Below are positions 1-7,264 of a stretch of 20,070 nt of DNA, piece by piece (position 1 is the first letter of the stretch; the number at the start of each line of letters is the position of its first letter). A program made the translations under genes and the position numbers. The notes below the pieces were generated by a model. That model ran no database searches and had not been told where the DNA came from. It was given only the letters and a program-made list of their open reading frames with translations. Source of the stretch: an uncultured Acidobacteriota bacterium (lineage in GTDB: Bacteria > Acidobacteriota > Terriglobia > Terriglobales > CAINCZ01); the NCBI GenBank assembly GCA_903847195.1, contig CAINCZ010000017.1:1-20070 (forward strand). Direction: 5' to 3'.

Positions 1-1100
<1,100 letters not shown>

Positions 1101-1130
1101 CGCGGAGTGTCGGCAGGTGTCCCGATCCCG

Positions 1131-1160
1131 CCCACGCGCGCGGAAGCGCGCGAGGGTGGG
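1131..1160 (+). other. GC-rich stem-loop downstream of gdhA
   Basis: Arms CGCGCGC (1135-1141) and GCGCGCG (1146-1152) enclose GGAA, a GNRA-type tetraloop. An outer CCC can pair with the GGG at 1158-1160 across an unpaired AGGG. It lies 30 bases after the gdhA stop. No T-run follows, so it is not a standard intrinsic terminator. It may stabilise the transcript end, assist Rho-type termination, or be a repeat unit. Confidence 0.5.
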
Positions 1161-1188
1161 GCCCCCGGCCCCCGGCAAATTAACAGGA

Positions 1189-1218
1189 CCCACATCTGCT
1201 AACTGCGGCAGATGTGGG
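1189..1218. repeat. Palindromic intergenic repeat, copy 1
   Basis: Arms CCCACATCTGC (1189-1199) and GCAGATGTGGG (1208-1218) are perfect 11-bp inverted repeats around an 8-base loop. A second copy with the same arms lies at 2775-2804, on the other side of the aminotransferase gene. The bases just downstream, GCACCTGGCGCC (1220-1231 region), are nearly the reverse complement of those following copy 2. The same core recurs inverted as GTGCCCCACAT at 1271-1281. This is a REP-like dispersed element; transposition by a host-encoded enzyme is an inference. Confidence 0.75.
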
Positions 1219-1296
1219 GCACCTGGCGCCCTTCATAAAGCGAAGCACCCCGCGATGATCTGACGGATTAGTGCCCCACATTCCTGGAGTACCCAG

Positions 1297-1330
1297 AAAA
1301 AGAAAACGCCCCACGCCGGAAACGTGGGGC
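1297..1330 (-). terminator. Intrinsic terminator of the aminotransferase gene
   Basis: Read on the minus strand, arms GCCCCACG (1330-1323) and CGTGGGGC (1315-1308) form an 8-bp stem with a 7-base loop. The stem is followed at once by a T-rich tract (complement of 1306-1297, GTTTTCTTTTTC). It begins 25 bases past the stop codon at 1356. The stem core GTGGGGC is shared with the palindromic repeat next to it. Confidence 0.82.
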
Positions 1331-1355
1331 ATGGAAAATGATCGGGACCCGGCGG

Positions 1356-2555
1356 TTATGCGCCCTGACCCTTGGCGTTGACGACCAGCTCGGCGTAGAC
1401 CTGCTGGGCGGCGCGCAGACCGTCGCCGAGTGAGAAGGTGCCCGGAGCAAAATTAGCGAGCGAGTGCTCCAGCGCGCCGATGATGCCGATGGCGTCGAGA
1501 TAGTCGAAGTAGCCGATGTGGGCGACCCGGAGGACCTTGCCGAGCATCTCGCCCTGGCCGTCGGTTACCACGGCGTCAAAGCGCTGGCGCAGGTCCTTGA
1601 CGAGCGTGGTGGAGGAGATTCCATTGGGCGGCGCGATGGCCGTCAGCGCGGCTCCCGGCGGGTTGGCGAAGATCTCAAAGCCCAGGGCTCGTCCGGCGGC
1701 GCGCATCATGGCGGCCGAAACCTCGGCGTTGTCGATCAGGGCGTCGCGGCCCACGGCGAGGTCGCCGTTGCCGGCATCGCGCAGGTAGTCGAGGGCGGCG
1801 CCCAGAGCGGCGATCAGGGCAATGGCCGGCGTATAGGCCGACTCGCCCTTGGCGGCGTTCTTGCGCTCCTTGCGCAGATCGAAGTAGAAGGCCGGGGAGT
1901 GGGGCTGTTCCATGCGCTTCCAGGCGCGCTCGCTCACCGAAAGATAGGCCAAACCCGGAGGAATCATCAGCGCCTTCTGCGAGCCGCCGATGACGACGTC
2001 AACGCCCCAGGCGTCGAAGTCGAAATAAGTGGTGCCGAGGCCGGTGATGGCATCGACGACGAGCAGGGCGTCGCCGCCCGCGGCGTTCAACTCGTTGACC
2101 ACGGCGGCAATGGCCTTCACGTCGTGGCGCACGCCGGTCGAACTCTCGTTGGCCTGCATGTAGACGCAGCGCACGTCCCTGGTCAGCTTGGCCTTGACGG
2201 CTTCGGCGGTGACGGTCTGGCCGTAGGGAGCCTCGACGAGTTCAATGGCGCAGCTGTAGGTCTTGGCGAGGCCGGTCCAGCGCTCGCCGAACTTGCCGGC
2301 GGTGACTACGACGACCTTGTCGCCAGCCTTGGTCAGGTTGGCGATGGAGGCTTCCATGGCGCCGGTGCCGGACGAGGCCAGCAGGATCACGTCGTTGGCC
2401 GTGCCGATGAAGACCTTCAGGTCGGCCAGCACACGCAGGAAGAGCGCCTTGAAATCGGCGGTACGGTGATGAACGTTGGCTGCCGCCATGGCGTACTGGG
2501 CGGCGGGCAGCAGCGGAGTCGGACCGGGGGTGAACAGGCGGTTCTTCTTCAGCAT
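1356..2555 (-). CDS. Class V aminotransferase, serine-pyruvate / alanine-glyoxylate type
   Basis: This is a PLP enzyme of 399 residues, normal for the family that includes serine-glyoxylate, alanine-glyoxylate and purine-catabolic (PucG-type) aminotransferases. The N-terminus LFTPGPTPL is the family signature. SSGTGAMEA at 61-69 binds the PLP phosphate, Asp168 in VVDAITGLG contacts the pyridine nitrogen, and Lys194 in GGSQKALMIPPG is the expected Schiff-base lysine. I chose the ATG at 2555 because the signature begins right after it; the 27 upstream in-frame codons look non-coding. Its ribosome site (GAGTGG, 7 bases away) is weak. Relatives are sometimes labelled 'soluble hydrogenase 42 kDa subunit'. 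That name should not link it to the hox genes here. The exact amino donor and acceptor cannot be read from sequence. It is monocistronic with its own terminator. Confidence 0.92.
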   Translation of the reverse strand: MLKKNRLFTPGPTPLLPAAQYAMAAANVHHRTADFKALFLRVLADLKVFIGTANDVILLASSGTGAMEASIANLTKAGDKVVVVTAGKFGERWTGLAKTYSCAIELVEAPYGQTVTAEAVKAKLTRDVRCVYMQANESSTGVRHDVKAIAAVVNELNAAGGDALLVVDAITGLGTTYFDFDAWGVDVVIGGSQKALMIPPGLAYLSVSERAWKRMEQPHSPAFYFDLRKERKNAAKGESAYTPAIALIAALGAALDYLRDAGNGDLAVGRDALIDNAEVSAAMMRAAGRALGFEIFANPPGAALTAIAPPNGISSTTLVKDLRQRFDAVVTDGQGEMLGKVLRVAHIGYFDYLDAIGIIGALEHSLANFAPGTFSLGDGLRAAQQVYAELVVNAKGQGA

Positions 2556-2710
2556 TATTTCCACTCTTCGTGATTTGCGGTGGGGCAAAGGCCAACTGTC
2601 TGCTCGGCCCGGGGCCAGGACACACCACCGCTTCAAGACGACGAACGTCCTTAGAAGGCGAATTTACCATGCCGGGAGAGGCCCGAAGGCGCGGAAAAGC
2701 CCGGGCAGGC

Positions 2711-2745
2711 AATCGGAACTTTGAGTTGGGCGAATCGGAACTTTG
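2711..2745. repeat. Short direct repeat upstream of yqeY
   Basis: AATCGGAACTTTG occurs at 2711-2723 and again at 2733-2745, a period of 22 bases, close to two helical turns. A looser GGTTCCA(A/G)CC repeat follows at about 2749 and 2768. The site lies in the 282-bp gap between the divergent aminotransferase and yqeY. It could be a regulator binding site or a slippage duplication. Confidence 0.55.
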
Positions 2746-2774
2746 GGGGTTCCAGCCTGCGGCTCAGGTTCCAA

Positions 2775-2804
2775 CCCACATCTGCCAAAACCGGCAGATG
2801 TGGG
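2775..2804. repeat. Palindromic intergenic repeat, copy 2
   Basis: Perfect 12-bp arms CCCACATCTGCC (2775-2786) and GGCAGATGTGGG (2793-2804) surround a 6-base loop AAAACC. It shares its arms with copy 1 at 1189-1218, but the loop differs, as expected of a family maintained for its stem. It sits just upstream of the -10-like box of yqeY. Confidence 0.78.
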
Positions 2805-2824
2805 GCGCCAGGCACCGGCCGCGC

Positions 2825-2830
2825 TATACT
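2825..2830 (+). promoter_or_regulatory. Possible -10 box of yqeY (leaderless type)
   Basis: TATACT matches the TATAAT consensus in five of six bases and ends 7 bases before the yqeY ATG at 2838. Transcription would start at or next to the initiation codon. No Shine-Dalgarno sequence is visible between them. No convincing -35 box is seen; the expected position falls in the palindromic repeat. Confidence 0.4.
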
Positions 2831-2837
2831 TTTCGCC

Positions 2838-3296
2838 ATGAAGCTGATGGAACAGATTCAGAAAGACATGACCAATGCGATGAAGGCGCGCGAGGAGTTG
2901 CGGCTCTCGGCGCTGCGCATGATGAAGACCGCGCTCAAACTGAAGCAGGTGGAAAAGGCCGGCACCGATTTCACCGATGCCGATGCCGTGCAGGTGCTGG
3001 CCACGATGATCAAGCAGCGCAAGGAATCGGCCGATGTGTTCCTGCGCAACGGTCGGGCCGAACTGGCGGAAAAAGAGGAGGCCGAGATCGTAGTGATTGA
3101 GGGCTACATGCCCAAGGCGGCGTCGGAGGAAGATATCCGTGCGGCAGTGGCGGCCACCGTTGCCGAGATGGGCGCGCCCACGATGAAAGACATGGGCCTG
3201 GTGATGAAGAACACCATGGCGAAGTTCGCGGCCGAGGGCGTGCGCGTCGAGGGCAAGGTGGTCAGCGAGATGGTGAAGACGGCGCTAACGAAGTAG
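2838..3296 (+). CDS. yqeY: GatB/YqeY domain protein
   Basis: The product has 152 residues, the standard length for stand-alone YqeY proteins. These resemble the tRNA-binding tail of GatB, a subunit of the Asp/Glu-tRNA amidotransferase; their own function is not settled. Family features visible are the start MKLMEQIQKDMTNAMKAREE, RLSALRMMKTALK, IKQRKESADVF, EKEEAEIVVIEGYMP at the domain boundary, and the closing helix region MKDMGLVMK...VEGKVVSEMVK. The ATG at 2838 is chosen because homology begins there; the frame is open upstream to 2721 but that stretch includes the palindromic repeat. No Shine-Dalgarno site is seen. The next gene begins 48 bases downstream on the same strand. Confidence 0.93.
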   Translation: MKLMEQIQKDMTNAMKAREELRLSALRMMKTALKLKQVEKAGTDFTDADAVQVLATMIKQRKESADVFLRNGRAELAEKEEAEIVVIEGYMPKAASEEDIRAAVAATVAEMGAPTMKDMGLVMKNTMAKFAAEGVRVEGKVVSEMVKTALTK

Positions 3297-3331
3297 GCCG
3301 AGAGATTGACGCCCTGGGCACGCACCTGAGT

Positions 3332-3337
3332 GGAGGG
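3332..3337 (+). promoter_or_regulatory. Ribosome binding site of the aspartyl protease gene
   Basis: GGAGGG lies 7 bases before the ATG at 3345. It decides that start over an in-frame GTG at 3330, which would sit on top of the site. Confidence 0.75.
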
Positions 3338-3344
3338 CCCCTTC

Positions 3345-4268
3345 ATGTTTCTGTCTCGTCTCATGCGCTTGGCTGTTATTTGCATCACCTTCATTTTTGC
3401 AACCTGCGCCTGCGCTTTTGCCCAGCAGCACACGGTGCCGATGGAGGTGCGCGGTGGCCTGCCATTCGTGCAGGTGATGGTCAATGGCAAAGGTCCATTC
3501 ACCTTCGGCATCGACTCCGGCACGGGCGGGCAGGCGCTGGTGTCGCGGGCGCTGGCGGAGCAGCTCAAACTGCCGGTGACGGGAGAGATGGAGATCGGCG
3601 ATCCGAGCGGACGCAATCCGCGCAAGGTGCCGGTACTCCGCGTGGACTCGCTGCGCGTGGGCGAGGTGGATTTCAAGGCGGTGGAGGCGAACGAGTATCC
3701 GGGGACCATGGCCGCGGGCACGGACGGCATCCTGGGATTTCCTTTGTTCCACGAATGGCTGCTTACGCTCAACTACCGGGATCATAAGCTGACCTTGGCG
3801 CGCGGTACTTTGAGCGCGCCCGATGGTGACGAGGTGCTTACGTTTCGCATGCCTGACAACGTGCCGGTGATCGATCTTGTGGTCGAAGGCAAGAAGATCG
3901 AGGCGCATCTCGATACCCGCGGGCGCGGACTGACGCTGCCCGAAGGTGTTGCGAAAGAACTGAAGTTCACGGGCGAGCCGATGGTCATTGGCCGGGGGCG
4001 CACGGTGCTCAATGAGTTCGAAATCCGCGGTGGACAGCTGGCAAGCGACGTTCGGGTGGGTGGCTACACGTTCGTCAAGCCGTTCGTGGCGCTGAACCCG
4101 ATCTTTCCAATTGCCAACTTCGGGGCGAGCGCGCTGCAAACGTTCGCGATTACCTTCGACCAGAAGAACCTGCGCGTGAGACTGGCGGCAGCGGAGAAGA
4201 ACATCGTGCTCCCGGGGCCTCCGGTGCGCACTCCTGCGGCTGCGGGCAAGGGTCCGGCGCAGCCCTGA
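3345..4268 (+). CDS. Secreted retropepsin-like aspartyl protease, tandem domains
   Basis: The 307-residue product begins with a clear signal peptide: hydrophobic core about 9-20 and likely cleavage after CAFA (residue 26) before QQ. The mature part has two retropepsin-like halves. The first carries the active-site triad D57-S58-G59 in FGIDSGTGG and the follow-up GILGFPLF at 128-135, the usual second signature. The second half has L189-D190-T191-R192-G193, where Arg breaks the normal D-(T/S)-G. Retropepsin-like proteases act as dimers or as two-lobed monomers, so the degenerate second half may give a one-sided site. Substrates are unknown, and relatives are annotated simply as aspartyl protease family proteins. 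It lies 48 bases after yqeY and could be co-transcribed with it. Confidence 0.85.
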   Translation: MFLSRLMRLAVICITFIFATCACAFAQQHTVPMEVRGGLPFVQVMVNGKGPFTFGIDSGTGGQALVSRALAEQLKLPVTGEMEIGDPSGRNPRKVPVLRVDSLRVGEVDFKAVEANEYPGTMAAGTDGILGFPLFHEWLLTLNYRDHKLTLARGTLSAPDGDEVLTFRMPDNVPVIDLVVEGKKIEAHLDTRGRGLTLPEGVAKELKFTGEPMVIGRGRTVLNEFEIRGGQLASDVRVGGYTFVKPFVALNPIFPIANFGASALQTFAITFDQKNLRVRLAAAEKNIVLPGPPVRTPAAAGKGPAQP

Positions 4269-4393
4269 GCAAAGCTCGACGGCGGCCGCCAAAGCTGCAA
4301 TACTCAGATCAGACAACGCCCTGGGTAAGCGATTCCTCAGGCGGAAAGCGCGAGCGATTCCGTCATCCGATCAACCGCTGGGCGGCCATTTCT

Positions 4394-5425
4394 ATGTTGT
4401 TAAAGCTCGGCCGCACCGCGGCTATCTCCCTGCTCCTGACCCTCACACTATCTTTCTGCCTGGGTGCATCGGCGGTGGCGCAGGTGCCGGCGGCCATGAT
4501 TCTTGAGCGACTTGGCTATCCGCCGGACGCCCGGTTGCTGGTACTGCATTCGGACGACTTAGGCCTGTCGCATTCAGTGAACCGCGCGACCTTTGAGGCG
4601 CTCGAAAAGGGCTGGATTACCTCGGCCAGCATGATGGTGCCTTGCCCGGGGTTTGCCGAGGCAGCTGAATTTGCCCGCCTGCATCCGGCGCTTGATTTCG
4701 GCCTGCACCTGACGCTGACCAGCGAATGGCAGCAGTACCGGTGGGGACCGGTGAGCCGCAGTCCGGTGCCGAGTTTAAGCGACAAGGAAGGCTACCTGCG
4801 GCACGGCGTGCGCGGGTTCAGCAATCGTGCCGGGCCGGACGATGTGCGCACCGAGCTGCGGGCACAGATTGAGCGGGCGCAGAGGGCCGGAGTGCCTTTC
4901 ACCCACTTGGACAGCCACATGGGAGCGCTCTTTTCGGCACCCGAGATGTACGACGTCCTCGAGAAGCTGGCGCACGAGAACCGCGTGCCGAATCTCGTGG
5001 CGCGCGCCGGCTCGCCGCGCGGCAAGCTGGCCGGGCGCAACAGCCTGGAACTGGGCGTGAACACGCTCATCATCAGTCGCAACCTGCAAATGACGCCCAT
5101 CAAGCCACGGCGCTTCTGGCTCCGCTCGTACCAGCGGATGCTGGCGGCGTTGCCGCCCGGCGGCGTCTACCAGCTGATTTTGCATTTGGGGTTTGACGAC
5201 GAGGAGATGAGGGCGATCACCGGCAACCGTTCCTGGGGCGCCAGCTGGCGACAGGCCGATTACGAACTGGTGAAGAATCCTGGCTTTCAGCACTTCCTGC
5301 GCGAGCAGAAGTTCGTGCTGGTGACGTGGAAGGAACTGGCCAAGGCGATGCCGCCGCCCGTCCCACCGCGCAATGCGCAGCTGACCGCACCGGTCGCGAC
5401 CGGGAGCCTGGCCGGTTCGGAGTAA
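4394..5425 (+). CDS. Secreted YdjC/ChbG-family carbohydrate deacetylase
   Basis: The product is 343 residues. Residues 1-30 form a signal peptide with a leucine-rich core and a likely AVA-Q cleavage. The rest matches the YdjC fold, relatives of which remove acetyl groups from chito-oligosaccharides (ChbG) or hopanoid sugars (HpnK type). Visible metal and catalytic motifs are H52-S53-D54-D55-L56-G57, G103-L104-H105-L106-T107 and H171-L172-D173-S174-H175. The last motif is followed by MG rather than the H-x-H of ChbG itself. The export signal differs from cytoplasmic ChbG and points to an envelope or extracellular glycan; the real substrate is unknown. No strong ribosome site is present (GGCGG 7 bases away is weak). 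It stands apart from its neighbours by 125 and 127 bases. Confidence 0.87.
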   Translation: MLLKLGRTAAISLLLTLTLSFCLGASAVAQVPAAMILERLGYPPDARLLVLHSDDLGLSHSVNRATFEALEKGWITSASMMVPCPGFAEAAEFARLHPALDFGLHLTLTSEWQQYRWGPVSRSPVPSLSDKEGYLRHGVRGFSNRAGPDDVRTELRAQIERAQRAGVPFTHLDSHMGALFSAPEMYDVLEKLAHENRVPNLVARAGSPRGKLAGRNSLELGVNTLIISRNLQMTPIKPRRFWLRSYQRMLAALPPGGVYQLILHLGFDDEEMRAITGNRSWGASWRQADYELVKNPGFQHFLREQKFVLVTWKELAKAMPPPVPPRNAQLTAPVATGSLAGSE

Positions 5426-5498
5426 TTTCTTCCGGGAACCGACTCATTTGGCAGGTCCGCTTTCTTTCCACACTGCGGGTTTTTTGTGTCGCCTGAAC

Positions 5499-5527
5499 TT
5501 GACAGGTCCGGCGGCCCGCAATAGAGT
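5499..5527 (+). promoter_or_regulatory. Sigma-70-type promoter of the CBS-domain gene
   Basis: A perfect -35 TTGACA (5499-5504), a 17-base spacer and -10 TAGAGT (5522-5527, four of six) predict a transcription start near 5534, about 19 bases before the ATG. A GAGGA ribosome site at 5543-5547 follows. This is the best promoter in the window. Confidence 0.75.
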
Positions 5528-5552
5528 CAGTCCTTCGTATTTGAGGACTGGC

Positions 5553-5981
5553 ATGTCATTACTCGATTTCTGCGATCAGAACCCTCCTTCGGTCAACCCG
5601 GAACACACGGTCGCCGAGGCCATTAAACAGATGCTGGACGCACGCGTCGGCGCCATCACGGTGGTCGACAGCGAACGCGTCGTGGCCGGGATTTTCACCG
5701 AGCGCGACGTGATGCGCCGCGTCGCCTATGCCGGGCTGGATCCGAAGACTACGCCCATTTCGCAGGTGATGTCGCGCACGGTCGAGCTGGCCACGGAAGC
5801 GACGACGGATGCCGAGGCGCTGACGGTGATGCTGACGCGCCACTACCGCCACCTGCCGGTGGTGGACGCCAAAGGGCGGTTGCTCGGGATGGCTTCCATC
5901 CGGCACGTGCTGTGCGCGCGCATCGACGAACTGATGAGTGAACTGGCGCAGCAAAAAGCGGCAGCGGCGCGGGTGGATTAG
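5553..5981 (+). CDS. CBS domain-pair protein
   Basis: This is a 142-residue cytoplasmic protein made almost entirely of two CBS motifs, which together form an adenosyl-nucleotide sensing module. The first ends in GIFTERDVMRRV (46-57), the typical GxxTERD nucleotide-ribose site. The second includes HYRHLPVVDAKGRLLGMASI. The C-terminus is a short helix rich in Ala, Gln and Lys (MSELAQQKAAAARVD). No effector domain is attached, so it probably regulates a partner by binding AMP, ATP, NADH or a related ligand. The ATG at 5553 has GAGGA five bases upstream; the longer frame from 5448 is rejected because the promoter lies inside it. The gene converges with the hox operon across a shared hairpin, but nothing visible ties it to that operon. 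Confidence 0.9.
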   Translation: MSLLDFCDQNPPSVNPEHTVAEAIKQMLDARVGAITVVDSERVVAGIFTERDVMRRVAYAGLDPKTTPISQVMSRTVELATEATTDAEALTVMLTRHYRHLPVVDAKGRLLGMASIRHVLCARIDELMSELAQQKAAAARVD

Positions 5982-6016
5982 GGCCGGGGAGGACGGACAA
6001 CACGGCAGAAATTAGC

Positions 6017-6048
6017 AAGCCCCGGACGGTCCGGGGCTTGTCTGTTTT
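6017..6048 (+). terminator. Intrinsic terminator after the CBS gene
   Basis: Perfect 10-bp arms AAGCCCCGGA (6017-6026) and TCCGGGGCTT (6030-6039) with a 3-base loop are followed by GTCTGTTTT. It lies 35 bases past the CBS stop and 11 bases from the stop of the converging minus-strand operon. On the minus strand the following tract is weaker, but the stem may serve both. Confidence 0.85.
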
Positions 6049-6058
6049 CCCCCCGGCA

Positions 6059-6535
6059 TTAGCGCACGCAGGCCGGGCGTTCGCGGGCGGCCGAAACCAT
6101 GGCGTCCAACCGGCGGAGCAGTTCGGGCACCACGGCTTCCACCGAAGGCGAGAGCCTGGCTCCGAAGCCGTAGTTTTCGCCGCGCACCGCCAGGTGCAGG
6201 GTTTGCGGCACGCGCCGGTAAACGACACGGCAGGCTTGCAGAGCACGGGCGGGCGTCAGTGGCTGGGCAAAGACGCCATTGGTGTTTTCGTCCGGCACGA
6301 CTTCCTGCTGCGCGATCGTGCCGGGCTCGCCCAGAGAATTGCCGGAGTCGATGAAGATCACGACATCGGACGCCGCCATGAGTTCGACGACCTGCGGCTT
6401 CAGCAACTCCTGCGCTATTACCTGGACGTCGTCGGCGGGCGGATGAGCCTGCTGGTATTCGAGCGCCACGCGATAACCTACGCCGTCATCGGAGCGGTGA
6501 GAGTTGCCGCGGCCGATCACCAGGATGCGCTTCAT
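6059..6535 (-). CDS. hoxW: Hydrogenase maturation protease, HoxW-like, with altered metal site
   Basis: Family members clip the C-terminus of the [NiFe]-hydrogenase large subunit after nickel insertion. The 158-residue length is typical. VIGRGNSHRSDDGVG (6-20) is the N-terminal signature, with D16/D17 at the first nickel-sensing acid. D63 in VIFIDSGNSLG matches the second acid. YGFGARLSP near 131-139 resembles the YGEKLSP of cyanobacterial HoxW. The third ligand is normally His in an H-x4-P pattern; here Q91 occupies it in Q-P-L-T-P, and the codon (minus strand of 6263-6265) reads CAG. The ATG at 6535 has GGAGG five bases upstream. It follows hoxU by 21 bases as the last gene of the operon. 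No hydrogenase large subunit is encoded in this window. The symbol rests on context and similarity and is tentative. Confidence 0.85.
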   Translation of the reverse strand: MKRILVIGRGNSHRSDDGVGYRVALEYQQAHPPADDVQVIAQELLKPQVVELMAASDVVIFIDSGNSLGEPGTIAQQEVVPDENTNGVFAQPLTPARALQACRVVYRRVPQTLHLAVRGENYGFGARLSPSVEAVVPELLRRLDAMVSAARERPACVR

Positions 6536-6556
6536 CGGTACCTCCAGCGCCTGTAG

Positions 6557-7264
6557 TTACTTCTCCGCTTGCAGATAAGCAAGTTGCGACTGACGCCGAT
6601 AAATGGTCGCCAGGGGCTTCTCGCGCTCGCGCATCGCCCCGGTAGGACAACATTCGATGCACTTGCCGCATTGCGTGCAACTCGCCGCCTCGCCCCAGGG
6701 ACGGTCGAGGTCGAGAATCAGTCGCGACTCGATGCCGCGCCCGGCTATATCGAGGGTGCGCGCGCGTTCCACCTCGGCGCAGACCAGCACACAGCGGCGG
6801 CAGAGAATGCAGCGGCGCTGATCGAGCTGATAGCGCGGACTGGACTCGTCGGCTTCAGAACCGTAGCGCAGGTACGGAAGCGATGGCCGGGTGATGCCGA
6901 ACTGCCGCGCCAGGTCTTCCAACTCGCAGAATCCGGCGGTGGCGCAAGCGGAACAATCGTGCGTGCGCTCGGTGAGCAGCAACTCGATCACGGTGCGGCG
7001 GTACGAGTGGAGCCGTGCGGAGTGGGCGACGATCTCCATCGCCGGCCTTACCTCGGTGTGGCAGGCGGGCAGCAGGCGCTCGGAACCCTTGACTTCGACG
7101 AGGCACAACCGGCAGGCGCTCGGAGCAGGCAGCCCGGGCAGCGCGCACAGGGTCGGAATCTCGATGCCGAGCGCGCGCGCTGCTTCCAGCACCGTCTGAC
7201 CGGCGCGGGCCTCCACGGCTCGGCCATCGATGGTGATGCGGAACGACTGCGGGGCGGCGCTCAT
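6557..7264 (-). CDS. hoxU: Bidirectional hydrogenase diaphorase iron-sulfur subunit HoxU
   Basis: HoxU carries electrons between the flavin subunit HoxF and the hydrogenase small subunit HoxY. The 235 residues contain an N-terminal [2Fe-2S] ferredoxin domain (C40, C51, C54, C68), a His-Cys3 cluster (H102, C104, C107, C113) and two [4Fe-4S] sites (C152-x2-C-x2-C-x3-C162 and C196-x2-C-x2-C-x3-C206). The compact THDC spacing of the His-Cys3 site and the stretch from ARTLDIAGRGIESR to LDRPWGEA match HoxU, and the short length excludes a full NuoG. All cluster ligands are intact, so the protein looks functional. Its ATG overlaps the hoxF stop by four bases (ATGA), implying coupled translation. Confidence 0.93.
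   Translation of the reverse strand: MSAAPQSFRITIDGRAVEARAGQTVLEAARALGIEIPTLCALPGLPAPSACRLCLVEVKGSERLLPACHTEVRPAMEIVAHSARLHSYRRTVIELLLTERTHDCSACATAGFCELEDLARQFGITRPSLPYLRYGSEADESSPRYQLDQRRCILCRRCVLVCAEVERARTLDIAGRGIESRLILDLDRPWGEAASCTQCGKCIECCPTGAMREREKPLATIYRRQSQLAYLQAEK

Noticed and set aside
1356..2555. Calling this gene a soluble hydrogenase subunit because hox genes are nearby
   Set aside because: The PLP lysine, Asp168 and class V aminotransferase signatures are intact; the hydrogenase name for relatives is historical.
1464..2573. Plus-strand 369-codon open frame antisense to the aminotransferase
   Set aside because: It is Gly/Asp/His/Val-rich without any family motif and mirrors a strongly supported PLP enzyme on the other strand; GC-rich genes commonly leave such shadows.
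2721..2837. N-terminal extension of YqeY
   Set aside because: The extension would translate the palindromic repeat and the -10-like box, and family similarity begins at the ATG at 2838.
3285..4316. Minus-strand 343-codon open frame antisense to the aspartyl protease
   Set aside because: It is Arg/His-rich with no signature, while the plus strand has a signal peptide, a ribosome site and retropepsin motifs.
5448..5552. N-terminal extension of the CBS protein
   Set aside because: It contains the TTGACA/TAGAGT promoter, and the start at 5553 has a well-spaced GAGGA.
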